Shown here piece by piece: positions 47,000 to 58,539 of a DNA stretch of 64,000 nucleotides (within the stretch, counting starts at the first letter, position 1; every line of letters starts with the position of its first letter). The position numbers and the translations under genes were made by a program. The stretch spans positions 2,108,001 to 2,172,000 of the forward strand of contig JBANDB010000010.1 in the NCBI GenBank assembly GCA_037576215.1. The letters are read 5' to 3'. The notes under the pieces are model-generated. The model was not told the DNA's origin, searched no databases, and saw only the letters and a program-made list of their open reading frames with translations. The stretch is from Armillaria gallica. Taxonomy: Eukaryota; Basidiomycota; Agaricomycetes; Agaricales; Physalacriaceae.

Positions 47000-49110
47000 C
47001 CCTCCAGCCAGGCACGGTGAATTTTGTGTTTGCGTGATGCGTTGGTGCGTTCGCTGTGTTTGCGTTAAATCCAGATGTGTTTGCGTTAATGTGTGTGCAT
47101 GTGTGTTTATGTGTTTGCGTGTGCATTACTGTGCATGCGTTGGAAGAAATGCGTTGATGTGTTTGATGCATGTGCGTGCGTGACAGACATGCATTTTCTT
47201 TGATTTTCTTGCGTTTCTTGTTGTTTCGGTTTCTGTGCATGGCCAGCTGTGGCCTATCAGCAACCAACAAGGGATAGTAGCATGTGCCCCTGATGGCGTG
47301 GGATAAGGACACGGATCAGAGGTCTTCAGCGATCTCTGTACCCGATGTTAAATTTTCATTAACGATACTCGTATACCTGCAGGCATCATTTCATTCATTC
47401 TTTCGATAACAACTGATGTCTTTTGTATCCAAGAACGGCAGAAAGAACTACTTGATTCTGAATTAGCTCACGCTAGCATTAGAAATTTGTATGTTCTTGC
47501 TATCATTGTTTTTCATGCTCATTCTTAAGGTTTTGCGCCAGGTCTTAATTACTTTGTTGAAATAAAGTATTTGTTTTAACTTACTTTGTGCCTTTTTTTA
47601 TGACAAGTCCGACAATAAAAGCAGCTCTGCCTGAAGGATCAATTTTGTATTTCTCTCCTCGCTCTTTCTCTCCTCCTCGCGCATGTTGTTTCCCTCATCT
47701 ATATGCTGGTCAGTTAGCACTTCCCTCTACCCTCACTGCCATAAGCTTACTGTCTTTGACAAAAGAACCTTGGATGCACATTAGCCAGGTGGCTACTTGA
47801 GCCTGATGCTCAAGTCCCCATGCAACATTGTACTGACCAAAGCAAAGTTCTCAACGAACGCGACACTCAACCAGGATCAGCTCGTACGGAGCCGACGGCT
47901 CTCGTGAATCTGGATGGGCTCATCCCAGTCTTCGATTCTGGTACCGGTGCATTACTACATGATTTATGAAAGGTCTGAGAACTTATTCTCCTTGTCAGGT
48001 CGAATCAAGGTACTGAAAGATGTTCCTGCTTAACTGGACGATTTTTTGGATATCCTGATGGTATGAAACACCAACAAATGCGGTTTTACAAGGCAGAAGT
48101 ACAGAGGAACACAATGTGGGGTTGAAGTTAGGTTGAACGCACCTTAACGCTAGGGTACGGTTAATAAGTGTGATGTTATTAACAAATGTTAATGTTAGTT
48201 ATTAACATAGGTTAATAACACATGTTAATAAATGGTCGTGAAAAGTAGTGTTAATAAGTACCTGGATGTTAATAAGTTTTGGAAGGCAGCAGAGGGTAAG
48301 GCAGGGGTGAGGCCGGTCAGAGAAAGCTCAAAATCGATAATTTGTGGGTTGTATGGTCCAGACCGCTCTTAGTCATGTGAAATCGCGAATGTGAATTGTG
48401 ATAGGCGGCCTCCAACGCACCATCATCTCTGCCTCGCAGTCTGTCGTACTCAATGGGCTCGTCAATTGGGCTCAGTAGATGACCATTGACATCGATCGGG
48501 GTGTTATTAACATCGATAATCTCGTTAACATCGTTAGTCGATCGTTGGTAACGCTTTTTTATCCTGTTATTGCTACTTTTTGAAATTTTGTTATTAACAT
48601 CGTTAATAACATGGTCCCAGCCTCCGATGTTAATAACTAACAGTTAATAAGTCCACCGGACTTATTAACCGTACCCTACTTAACGCACCCAAAACGCACC
48701 TGTCACAAATTCGTCACAGTCACATGCGTGGATGCGTGATATTTTGAACGCATGCGTTTTTGGTCCTAACGCATGCGTGAAGACCTGCGAGAGGTGCGTT
48801 CAAAATTTAGTTGATATGCAAGATGCGTTCCGACTTAATCATTGATTTTGTCTTATAGCACAACTTACAGAACATTCTCTAAGGTACGGATGCATACTAT
48901 AAGCATTGGTTTTACTTATAATGCGAGTTATGATACAGATACATGCTTGTGGATTACCAGTGGTGCTTTTGTGGGAGGTAAATTACAATAATGGTCTAAT
49001 CTCAAATGCACCGAAACGCACCAAACGCATACCACCAAAACGCACCAAACGCGAAAAAAACGCAAAAACGCATCACGCAAACGCGAAATTCTCCCGGCCC
49101 CCTCCAGCCA
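47000..49110. mobile_element. inverted-repeat DNA element with GCGTT-rich ends (2.09 kb)
   Basis: The element spans about 47011-49099 and is flanked by a direct repeat CCCTCCAGCCA (47000-47010 and 49100-49110). Inverted ends read GGCACGGTGAATTTTGTGTT at the left and, complemented, GGCCGGGAGAATTTCGCGTT at the right, followed in both by GCGTGATGCGTT. Many further copies of GCGTT or AACGC lie within 250 bp of the left end and 450 bp of the right end, as subterminal repeats. Subterminal motif arrays are transposase-binding sites in hAT and KDZ-type elements. No transposase ORF is visible, so it is probably non-autonomous. It ends 41 bp before the LRR-like gene at 49151. Confidence 0.8.
48151..48678. 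mobile_element. nested hAT-like element (528 bp)
   Basis: Inserted inside the previous element. Its termini are inverted copies of TAGGGTACGGTTAATAAGT, with an 8-bp target duplication CTTAACGC on both sides (48143-48150 and 48679-48686). The interior carries many GTTAATAA motifs near both ends. There is no ORF of note. The 8-bp duplication and TAGGG end fit the hAT superfamily. Confidence 0.9.
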
Positions 49111-49150
49111 TTCTTCTCTTCGTTTCGCAACTTAGCTCTCCACTGATAAC

Positions 49151-50404
49151 ATGGTGAACCCACAGCCAAGGTATGTTCCCATTCTTCTAACATATCAACG
49201 ACAAGATTCTAATCGCCTTTCCAGCACGTTTCAAGTGTCTAACGGTTCTCTGTCATATTGGCCATACAGCACTCTCAGCACAAACTACGGCCTCCCATAC
49301 ACCTGTCATGACCTCTACACCCGCCTCCTCGACGTGCGCTCCGCCGCCGATATCCTCACACCCGAATTCATCAGCATCAGCATCGAACGCCTGGGCCCGC
49401 CCAACGGCCCCAGCGACCCAGCACTCCCAGCACTCCTAACTGCCCTCTCCGAACACGAAGACCTTTCCTCGCTCTTCCTCCACAACGTGAACTGGGCCCA
49501 TTTTACATCCCGCCACCTGTGGCACTCCTCCATCATCGCGTTCTCCAACATCACTTATCTCACAATGACGGAAACCTCACTCCAGGTGAATGAGTTCTGC
49601 TCCCTCATTTGTTCGTTCCCACTTCATGGACTCGAAGTCCACAGTTGTTTAATAACTGGCGACTTTCAAGCACATCCTCTTTCTATGGATGCACATACAA
49701 TCATGCTTAACCAGCAAGGTCCCGAAATCCAAAATCTAGACATCACTGTTCGCGAGGGTTCCAACATTCTGGATATCTTCACTCAGCTATGGTCTCCAGT
49801 GTCATTTTCCAACCTGGAAAAGCTCTCAATCTCAGGAAGGGGCGGTAGGAACGTCGGCCAACAGATCGCCAGGTTAATCGAGATCTCGATTCCTCTTGAA
49901 TTGAATATAAACTGCGCGGGTTTTGATCTTGGTAAGTCTTATTCAAGGTCCCTAAATATTGTATGATATTTATGGATCTGCTACAGCACCCGCACCGCCT
50001 ATCTCCAACCTATGCGAAGTAACGAATCTTGTCATTACCATCCCCCTAGATGGAGCAAACGACTTCCGACGCACGAACCACTGCCTCCGTGGTGGACGTC
50101 CTCCCTCAAACGGATTCCACATCAGAACAACATCACTTATGTCCACATCGATGTCATAGTCGATCAACTATCCATCACCTATCTTCCCTCGGGAGGGATG
50201 GCGACTGCGTGGATATACTTCGACGAAGTTCTATCTGACGACAATAAATTCAAACTGAACCGCAGGTTTGGCGTCACCGTTCTGAGGAAGCAGAACACGG
50301 CCAGACCCTTCAATACCCAGGCCTATTACGCATGGATCCAATCCGATGCGCTGGCGGAATGTTTTGAACATCACCTAGGCATTAGTCTCCGACGACATGC
50401 TTAG
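49151..50404 (+). CDS. LRR-like repeat protein, apparent frameshift near the C-terminus
   Basis: Exons 49151-49170, 49225-49931 and 49987-50404. The introns 49171-49224 (GTATGT...TTCCAG) and 49932-49986 (GTAAGT...CTACAG) match the positions seen in the other LRR-like genes; the second again follows a DL/FKI-type strand. Body: FSNITYLTMTETSL, SFPLHGLEVHSCLI, QQGPEIQNLDITV, then SPVSFSNLEKLSIS. Exon 3 begins well (ISNLCEVTNLVITIPLDG), but the conserved continuation LPPWWTSSLKRIP and ITYVHIDVIV is one frame over, with no room for an intron at about 50045-50075. Either a single-base error or a recent inactivating frameshift. The start codon lies just beyond the transposon end. Confidence 0.65.
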
Positions 50405-50596
50405 TATCAGTTGGTGACGACTCCAATGATCCTTGTACTTTTTTATTACGTGACGCATATTCAACGTAACGATTTCTAAACCTGATAATAGAGTATACTC
50501 GGTTACGACTGTAAATAGTAGACATTACATGATGCAGATTAAACCTATGTATGACTGAGTTTGATTATTGGCTATAGCACCCACATGATCCCTGAA

Positions 50597-52156
50597 TTAC
50601 CCCCTTTTTGAAGCACCTACTGGCATCTTCGCTACTCTGTTAATTCGCGTAAACGCGAGCTCTAAGTCATGAGGCAACGTTAGAGCAAAAGGTGAAAACG
50701 TGTTTTTCAACGAGTCCTTATGGATCGACTGCTCCGGTAAAGCCCACTCAAATTCCCGGAGAAACACAGCTGCCAGGGCCCTCTGCTCGTACATCGCGAA
50801 GTTTCTCGCAGGGCACTGACGCGGACCAAGAGCGAACGGAAGCCATCCAGACTTCTGCCAGCCGTGCTTCAGAAACCTTTCTGGAATGAAAGAGTCGGGA
50901 GACGCCCATCGTCTACCATCGTGATGGATAGCGTAGATATTCACAATTAGGGACGTATGCGTGGGGATAGCGTATTTCCCAAGGTGAACCGGTTGGTTCG
51001 CCTGACGTGGTACGACATAGGATATGGGTGTGTTAATGCGCAAGGCTTCGCGGATACACGCGGTGAGATATGGCAGGGATACCCCAGAGAGTTGGTCGAC
51101 AGTTGGATCGAGATCGTCACCCAAAACGTCCAGAACTTCCGCCCGTGCACGTTGTTGTATGTCAGGCCGCCGTGCGAGGAAATAAAACAGTGTAGATATT
51201 GCGCCTGCGGCCGTATCCTGAAAAAAAATTATAGAAGTCAACACCAATACTTTGTCGTATGAGGCTAGACCTTACATGTCCACCGATGAATAGCGTGATC
51301 ATATTATCCCGTAGCTCTCTATGCGACATAGCAGGGTCTTTGAGCATGAAAGTCATCATGTCATCTCCTGGATTCCCCTTCTTGTCCGTTAGAAGCTGCA
51401 TGAAGCTGTCAACCAAGGTATCGATTCGACGCATGAGCTTCCTTCTGGGGAAGGCGCGCTCCATCCAAGGGAAGATGAGATACACGGGATCGGCAATCTC
51501 CACCATGACACTGTTGTAATCTTGAACGAACAGATTGTCTGTTTCTATGGCGTCGAAATTGTGGCCTAGGACTGTAGAACCAACAGCGTCGAGGGCGAAA
51601 CATTGAGCGTATTTGTCCCAAATCACAGTACACTTCTTCCCCACAATCGCGGAGAGATTACGGGCGAGAGAGGTAAACGCTTCGATGGGGATTCTGGCGT
51701 TAAACGCTTCATCAATCAGGGCAGACTGCTTCCGCCACTGCTCGCCATTGGACATGAGGAGACTAGCAGAACCAACGAAGCGCCACAACAGGGACGCGTC
51801 GTCAGGAGTCTCCTTCGGAAATAGAACGACATTGTCACTAAGTTCTTGAGCGAGCTTTGTATCGGAGCCGTCAACGATAAGAAAGACCACTGTGGAAGCA
51901 ACCATACCTTGAAATCCAAGATGTGTACCATCCATCGACCAAGAGCCCAAACGAGAACAATCTGTTCACCGGCATCCTTGGAAAAAGGCAAAACTAGCCT
52001 CTTTATCCGACAATCTTCGGTCTCTCCGGTCAGGTAGCTCCAAAGAAGAGGAAGTATCGCAACGCGAGGGAGATGCCGCAGACGACGGGGAGGAATAGCA
52101 ACTCGGTACCAGCAAAGGAGTAGAAAGACGAGGGGGATGGCGGTCAAGATATACAT
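50597..52156 (-). CDS. cytochrome P450 monooxygenase
   Basis: Exons 52156-51908, 51854-51276, 51217-50597, 483 codons. It has an N-terminal membrane anchor (MYILTAIPLVFLLLCWYRV), then the helix B/C region (SASLLMSNGEQWRKQ), an I-helix with FIGGH-DTAAGAIST across intron 2 (51218-51275), the K-helix ExxR (REALR), the PERF motif (PDSFIPERFL) and the haem loop FALGPRQCPARN with the Cys ligand. All signature residues are present, so it should be active; it would sit on the ER face and oxidise a small hydrophobic substrate using a P450 reductase. Intron 1 (51855-51907) ends in AAG, but frame and motif continuity (HILDFK-LAQELSDN) support it. It is close to an NmrA-type enzyme and UstYa-like oxidases, suggesting secondary metabolism. 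Confidence 0.94.
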
Positions 52157-52946
52157 TGAGATGCAAGTCCTCTTCGAGAAGAAGGAAAAGATAGTATCAG
52201 ACTGTCATATATAGATCGAGGTTCAGCCGCAGCTACACGGCTGGGTCCGTTTTCGCATAAAACCCGCGACCAGTGGAGAATCGTGTGCAGCAAGTGATAG
52301 GTATCCAAGAAGGAGGCAAAGTCGATTGATTGGCAGGAACATATGGTCGCCAAGGACGCTGGCTCTAGACAGAATCCGTACCTTGAGATGACAGAGATAA
52401 TTTGATATGTTTGGAGAATCAAACCTAATCTGGGGATGGAAAAACGCAAAGCGATTGTTAACGTTCCTTTTTTTTTTTGGTTAATGCTGGACACGCGCGC
52501 CGCGCGTTCGGACCAAGGTAGAAAACTGCCAGTATATGCCAGCTTGAATATGATACGGCGAGATTTGGTGCCCGTTTTTGTCGCTTCGCGTAAGGAGTCG
52601 AGTACCTAACTTTCGAGCGCATTGCCCACTGCCAAGAAGTGCAAGTGAGCGTTTGTGCTGATTGGCGGCCCGGGACTGTACCCGAAGCAGACCGGAACTT
52701 CCCGCAGTCACGCATCCGGTATTTTCTTTGGTTGCCGGCGTTCATCATCCAGCTTCAAGCCGTCAAAGCTCGTCGTGGTTCCGTCCCGACAGTCTGAAAT
52801 CTTTTGTTTCCAGACAGCCGTTTCTCATTAACAGTGGTCACAGAAATCTCCTTCAGAAAACATATCCATGTCAAGCAGCAGAAATATTAATTATTACTTC
52901 TTACGGTCTTTCTAAACCGACATTAATCATCATTGGTACATGGCAG
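52157..52946. other. intergenic, P450 promoter side
   Basis: Only short ORFs. The region should hold the P450 promoter and the NmrA gene terminator, as both are on the minus strand. No other gene seen. Confidence 0.4.
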
Positions 52947-53963
52947 CTACGGCTTGCTAAAGAGTGCAGCCGTGATGGTCTTCCATTCATGCCCGGGCCA
53001 CAACGCATTGGCACTTCCAGCTTTATCCGCGCCTTCCTTATTTGTCTGGTGATCCCACCCAGTAGAGCCTCCACCACCCTCCATCAGTGCTTGCAGTTGG
53101 CTAAACAATGACTCAGCCAGATCTCCAGGTAGCTTAGCGACATGATTAGGTGGAAGGCCTGCTTTCGCAGCAACTTCCACCAGCGTCAGCCCCTCGGATT
53201 GTAGACGGAATATTTTGTCGTTCAGTTGCTCAGCCGGCAAGTGCGTCAGGACGTAAACAACAAAACCTTTTATCAGATCAGTGACTGCCATAATACGTGC
53301 AGTAGACAGTCTACTCACCACTGATGTCTTCAAGTGCAGTAAAGGACACCTTCGATTGACCCTTTCCAACGATGTTAAATTTCTGATCGACGTGGTATCC
53401 GACAAGTGGAGGGATATAGGAAATGAACATTCCCGTCTACACTCGGCGGTGAGCAATCACTAAGACCAAATGCCAGTGGATACTCACAAAGAACCTTGCA
53501 GATGGCAATCCTGTCTTCTTCAGATATTCTAGTTTTGTCTTTAGATTCCGCGTTCAATTGGCAGAAGTACGATGCACTTACTAGCGAAAATTTCCTTTTC
53601 TTTTAACACCTCTACAGGTGCTCCTGCAGTCACAAACCCAAATTCCGATGGCACGAATAGCTTGACACCCGCAGCCTTCGCACTATCCGCCAGAGCATAC
53701 TGGGTCTTCCCTACTACCTCAGCATTGATAGTCGAGATCAGGACGTCGACGCCGTTCTCCTTGAGCACAGCAGATACTTCTGCAATGTCCTCATAGTCGA
53801 CTTTGGCGGTCTTTACATTAGGGAGATTGGACGATGAGTTGGAGGATTTCCGAGTAAGGACGATGAATGAGACTTTTTCTGCAATGAGGACGTCCAAGAT
53901 GGCCCTGCCGACCACGCCATTGGAACCGACGAGAGCGATTGATTTGTAGGCGGACGAAGACAT
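52947..53963 (-). CDS. NmrA/isoflavone-reductase-type NAD(P)-binding protein
   Basis: Exons 53963-53582, 53528-53488, 53436-53319, 53266-52947, 287 codons, all in frame. The N-terminal Rossmann motif is ALVGSNGVVGRAIL (GxxGxxG), followed by a basic NADP-type loop VLTRKSS. Then DVLISTINAE, ALADSAKAAGVKLFVPSEFG, a 41-nt exon giving KYLKKTGLPSARFF, then TGMFISYIPPLVGY, KVSFTALEDISGFVVYVLTH, which is the standard order in the atypical short-chain (NmrA/PCBER) family. Members reduce or isomerise small molecules or act as redox sensors; the substrate is unknown. Its place beside a P450 suggests a tailoring enzyme. Confidence 0.92.
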
Positions 53964-54355
53964 GTTGTGTTGGGTGGTAATGAAGGTAGTCTCGGTTTCT
54001 TATATGGTTGACTCGTCCGGCGTTCGTCATCATGAGTGGAATACCCGCACACGAGATACGAGGATGTCTCGCAATTCAATGTCGCATGACGAATCCGTGA
54101 GCCCTTAATACCCCATCGAACGTACTTGCTTACCAGGATTTGTTCAAGATCTGTGATGCGATCTGGATGAATAACGCTTACTGATCAGAACGGGCCCGTT
54201 GCTATCACCGCCAGTTACACTCATATGGGACACATACGGCTTTGATTATTGAGGCTTCCGCATTCAAATGATCGTCCACTTCCGCCCTATGATGCTCATG
54301 ATGCATAAATACGTCATACATAATCAGCATAATGTCCCTTAGTGTAGATGATATA

Positions 54356-55375
54356 TTATCTTACGCCCATCATCCTTCCAGACTGCACTCTTGCACGATA
54401 TACGCCCCTGGATGTCTTTATTAGTTTCCATCTCACGTCCAAACTTGGGATCTTACCTGCAGATGGCCAGATTTCCCCATTTTGCCAAAACTCGACATGG
54501 CAAGGGCCCGCGTTCGATGAAGAACAGGACAGCTCAAACAGGGAGAGTTCCCCTGAAGGACAATGGAATCTATCCGTCGTAAAGTGGTCGCCGAAGCGTA
54601 TAGGAACACTGGCTACCAGGGTTTTTCTCTTCGGCGCGGTTTCCCCAGAAGATGCGCGTATGAGGCGGTCTGACCAGTTCGACTGTAGTAGCCAAACGTC
54701 GATGACTGTGTCATTTTCTAGCTTTGCCTCCGGATCATATCCGTCGCTGGGCTGAGGGATCGATAGTGCCAAAGAGCAATACTCCATCCCATAGTCCAAG
54801 TGAAAGAACTGAAGTACGGTTGACGTCTGGAAATATCCGTGAGTTGATCCGTATTGTCAACGAAGGGAGTAGCTAACACTCACCTTCGAAGATATGATAA
54901 GGTGTCGGTCATCTGGAAATACGGTACCGAGGTCCGTGCGCCACTGACGGCTTGTATCCTCTTGCACTAGGCGACCAGGGCTATGTGCTTCTATCTGTGC
55001 AGCAATGTCGGGAAAATTCATGATGGGAGTGTGATGCGAGGCATTCCTATCATGGTTATTCCGGAAAACCGAGTCGAGATGGATGTATTGGCTAGGTTGC
55101 CCAGCCTGAATGATCGCCGAATTGTACGTGCTGGACGTGTAATTTACGGTGCTCAACACCACCATTAACAGTGTAATCAGAGACGAGCATAGTGTTCCAA
55201 ACGACGACCACATAACCACACGGTCGCCCCAACCTGCGAAAAAAGAATTATTTCCTTGTCCGCTTTCCCGAAAATATTACTTACGGTTGGTAGCTTTCTC
55301 TGCTGTATCGTCGACATCCGGTGTCATCACTAGCGTATACCCCGCAATTGGCTCTGTTAAAAAAGCTGATATCAT
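54356..55375 (-). CDS. single-pass membrane protein of uncharacterised basidiomycete family
   Basis: Exons 55375-55285, 55233-54884, 54826-54356, 304 codons. A short cytosolic N-terminus (MISAFLTEPIAGYTLVMTPD) leads to RWGDRVVMWSSFGTLCSSL and one hydrophobic helix (residues about 42-62), then an extracellular part with Asn-x-Ser/Thr sites. The C-terminal exon carries the family core FFHLDYGMEYCSLALSIP, IDVWLLQ, APKRKTLVAS, RFHCPSGELSLFELSC and GPCHVEFWQ. Cys pairs suggest disulfides. I know the family only as hypothetical proteins in mushrooms, so no function is proposed. Confidence 0.85.
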
Positions 55376-55993
55376 GTCAAATGACTGAGAGAGGGGGGTA
55401 AATAGTACTCGAATCCTTTACACCGGTCAGGTATTTGAAGGTGGCCCTGGACAGAGAATGATGGAACGAACGAGCTCCGTGTCGTTTCAATTAGACTAGG
55501 GGGTGTCGTACTCTGAACAGACTGATACGTGATGGCCGCCTATACACTGGGCGCGAGCAGCAAACTAGGCGTGAAAGTACAACGTTTCGCCCAGATGAAC
55601 TCACGACTAACGTTTTGATCGATGAGCTCCTTCGGTATACAGGATACCGGAGTCCCTCCGGGGAAGCTCCAACTTACTCGTAATGATTTAAGCTTGCAGG
55701 GTGACTCCAGACATCTCACCTCTAGCATGTTGAATCCGTCGGTTTGGCTGCCAGGTTCCGAAACCTAGAAAATTGTGACGTGATCCGTGTAGAAAGGTTC
55801 GTCTGCCCCTACGTAGCGTCTCTGTACCATCAGAGATCATCCTGGCATAGTAGCCAATTGTTGTTGGTCACTTACTATTTCTCGCTGGCCACTCGCTGCT
55901 AAGAAACAACTTGACGAACAAAACTGCGAAAGAGGAAGGATGTTGAGTATCTACGAGCGGCGCTGGCGCATCTGCACAAGGATCAGCGCCTCT
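55376..55993. other. intergenic, nothing recognised
   Basis: Upstream of the single-pass membrane protein gene; short ORFs without motifs. Confidence 0.35.
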
Positions 55994-56203
55994 TCACAGC
56001 CAGCATGATATTACGCGGTGCTTACACCGATACACCCGACACGGCGGCGATCTCAGCTTGACAAAATGTTTCACAAACCAAGCAGTGTCGAACGTGGAAG
56101 CCGTCGGTGACGACTCCATGCGAAGATTTTCGGGGGCGTCCGAGTTTGGTAGCAGTGGCGATGCGCTAGTCACCGCTAAAAAAATCGCGCTAACGAGCTT
56201 CAT
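55994..56203 (-). CDS. possible small secreted protein, first exon
   Basis: ORF from ATG 56203 starting MKLVSAIFLAVTSASPLLPN, which looks like a signal peptide with a cleavage site near SAS-P. It is followed by a short polar stretch ending near two Cys residues (RSPPCRVYR). A GTAAGC donor at about 56026-56021 suggests splicing to further exons, but I could not find a convincing second exon. May be spurious; another ORF overlaps on the opposite strand. Confidence 0.3.
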   Translation of the reverse strand: MKLVSAIFLAVTSASPLLPNSDAPENLRMESSPTASTFDTAWFVKHFVKLRSPPCRVYRCKHRVISCWL

Positions 56204-56864
56204 CGAGCTACAATCGGATGAGCAACAAATGGAAAGGATGCTTTGAAAGTCACAATTTCACGCAGGATTCGTATTCCTGCCTTGCGTCTCACTGAGGCTT
56301 GGTAACGTGTGGGAGCTCTTCGTTGCTGAAAGTACGCGGCAACGAAAGTTGGTTACTAAAGAAAAAGTTAGGCGGGGGATCGGCGATCGCCGAAGGTTTA
56401 GGTTCGTGTCATTACGGACCGGCGGCCCGGTAAATGTTCGTTATGACTTTCGTCAGTGGTTGCTGCGATTTTACTTCTCTTTGTCTCTATCGGTCTGTGC
56501 GTTCCAGTTAGCGTTTCTACCGGTGCCATTTGAACTTTGAGCAATGCCTGTTGCGGATAGTACACTTCAGCCTTCTCCTCGGTTTCACACGACACGGCGA
56601 GACGGACTACTTTTGTGGCCGCGCCTCATTTCTCCTAAGGTCGCGGTCAGTGGGATCCCATGTCATTGGCCAACCTGTTGTTGATTGAAATACCCTCACC
56701 GTGGGGCATCGTAGCAAATCGGTATGGAATAACTTATGATATATATTTTATAGCATGCTGTTGATATGATAGTACTAGGTTTATACTAAGTAGGATAAAT
56801 TCAATTAATACGATGTCCTTTTCAGCCTCGAATGCTGTGTATCTCGGGCAGTATACTCCCTGTG
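56204..56864. other. intergenic, nothing recognised
   Basis: Short ORFs only. AT-rich around 56740-56810, at the 3' end of the UstYa-like gene. Confidence 0.4.
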
Positions 56865-57568
56865 TTACAGAGAAGCAGCGGTGCGTGCACTGGTGTCGTC
56901 ACCATCCACATCCTCCCATTGAACCCAATTCTCTTCCATGGCATCGTACAACGCGCTCCAATCACGACAGACATGCACAGATCCTGTTCTACTTCCATCA
57001 AAATTTCGCTTGGTAAAATCACCAGGCTCGAGAGTAACGTCAGCGGAACAAAGGGCCATCTGTCGGAGGTAGTTCAGACAATGGTGTACATGATCTCCCG
57101 TGGCCTTATGAGAGCGATCAAACGCAAAGTTGAGCACACGAAGGCAGTGCAGTTCGTGGAACATCCCAACCATGAACAATCGGCTGTCGGGCCCTAGATG
57201 AGCGTATCCAAACCCTGCAGAGGTGAGGTTGGACCATTCGTTGTCGGACGCGTCGCCGGAGAGTGAATAATGAACAGTTTCCTGGACTGGGAGTAGGACG
57301 CGGTTCGATGGAGAACGCGAAGGAGGAAGAGGAAGGCTTGAAGGAAAGTCATGGCCCAGAAAGCCTGATTTCAATGTTCGGGTTAGTTGGGAGGAAAGTT
57401 GGCGTCGTGACGTGAGAACTCACTGGTATTGTGGTCTGCCGCTTTGGAACCTCGAAATGGCGTGTCGGTTCGCCAAAATATAACATGTATGGCGAGACTC
57501 GATGTGTGCAACATTGCGATGAGGAGGTAGCATATCGAGAGGCAAACGTTCCTGTTTTGAAGCTTCAT
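56865..57568 (-). CDS. UstYa-like (DUF3328) oxidase
   Basis: Exons 57568-57424 and 57364-56865; a 59-nt intron (57365-57423, GTGAGT...AATCAG) keeps frame, 215 codons. A short N-terminal hydrophobic segment (LSICYLLIAMLHTSSLAI) serves as signal anchor. The body has LGHDFPSSLPL, a YSLSGDASDNEW strand, GPDSRLFMVGMFHELHCLRV and DHVHHCLNYLRQMALCSADV. The two HxxHC motifs (HELHC and HVHHC) are the hallmark of UstYa-family proteins, which oxidise or cyclise substrates in ustiloxin, cyclochlorotine and related fungal pathways. A second copy follows 1 kb upstream of it. Both motifs are intact, so activity is expected; the substrate is unknown. Confidence 0.92.
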
Positions 57569-58539
57569 ATGCGAATTTGACGAGGTTGAAGGTCAAGTAG
57601 CTGCTACGACGAATTCTACATAGCGGCCACATAATATACAATCGTATCTACTACTTGAATGCGCTGCATCGTACGATGAAGATATCTAGGAATAGATCAT
57701 CCGGGCTCAGGATCCACGCCGAGGGTCCGTCACTAGTAGTCATGTAGCACGGTTTCCCGTTGTTTCAAAAACGCAAGAACATCAGGGTCAAAGCGCCCAC
57801 TACCTATGCTGTACATTGTAGATGTGTCATAGGTGTGCAGGCGCGTAGGCTACACGGATCAAGAATTTTGGATCATTGTTCCCAGACGAGTGACGTCACG
57901 AGTTCGAGTCGGAAGAGTCGTCAGATCACACTGATGTACTGCCCCTGCAGCCTTCATGATTGGCTGTAATCCGCTATAGCCCACGCTACAGACTCCTGTA
58001 GAGCTGCCAATGTCTATGCTTCGTTTATAATGATTTGTTGTGAGTGTTAAGGACAAGTGTCCACTGTCAAGGAGACAAGTCATTTATCCAACATTTATCA
58101 ATGCGTCGATCAAGAAGAAAGTGAGGCCGATAGACATAAAGTGCCAGATTCTTGTTGACAGGACAACTGTCTAAAATCAGGTAACAATCCACCTATAGAA
58201 TGTAGGCTGTAGCTACGGATACTTAACTTGCTACAAATTTCAAACGCTATATTTTCCAGGTATTTGACAATGTTTCAAAGTTTGTTGCTACGCTAACTCG
58301 ATTGTAAGGAGCCTTCAGTTCGCTTTTTATTGGGCAGGAAAGTTGATCAAGAGGGAGCTTGGTGACGATCATAGTTAAAACACGTTCACGTGATTCGAAC
58401 TGCGGATGAAGTAGTAGTAAATGTTGTTTCGGCTGCATTTGACTACCATATGAACATCTCCCGCAATTCGGGGAACAGCTTGTTGCTCTATTGACATATA
58501 CTATTTGCAGTGGAATAACACTCCTGGCTGTCTCCTTCA
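57569..58539. other. intergenic between the two UstYa-like genes
   Basis: Nothing recognisable; short ORFs without motifs on either strand. Confidence 0.4.

Noticed and set aside
46770..47312. 180-codon minus-strand ORF rich in His, Thr and Asn
   Set aside because: The composition comes from translating the GCGTT/TGTG-rich subterminal repeats of the transposon; no motif or splice support.
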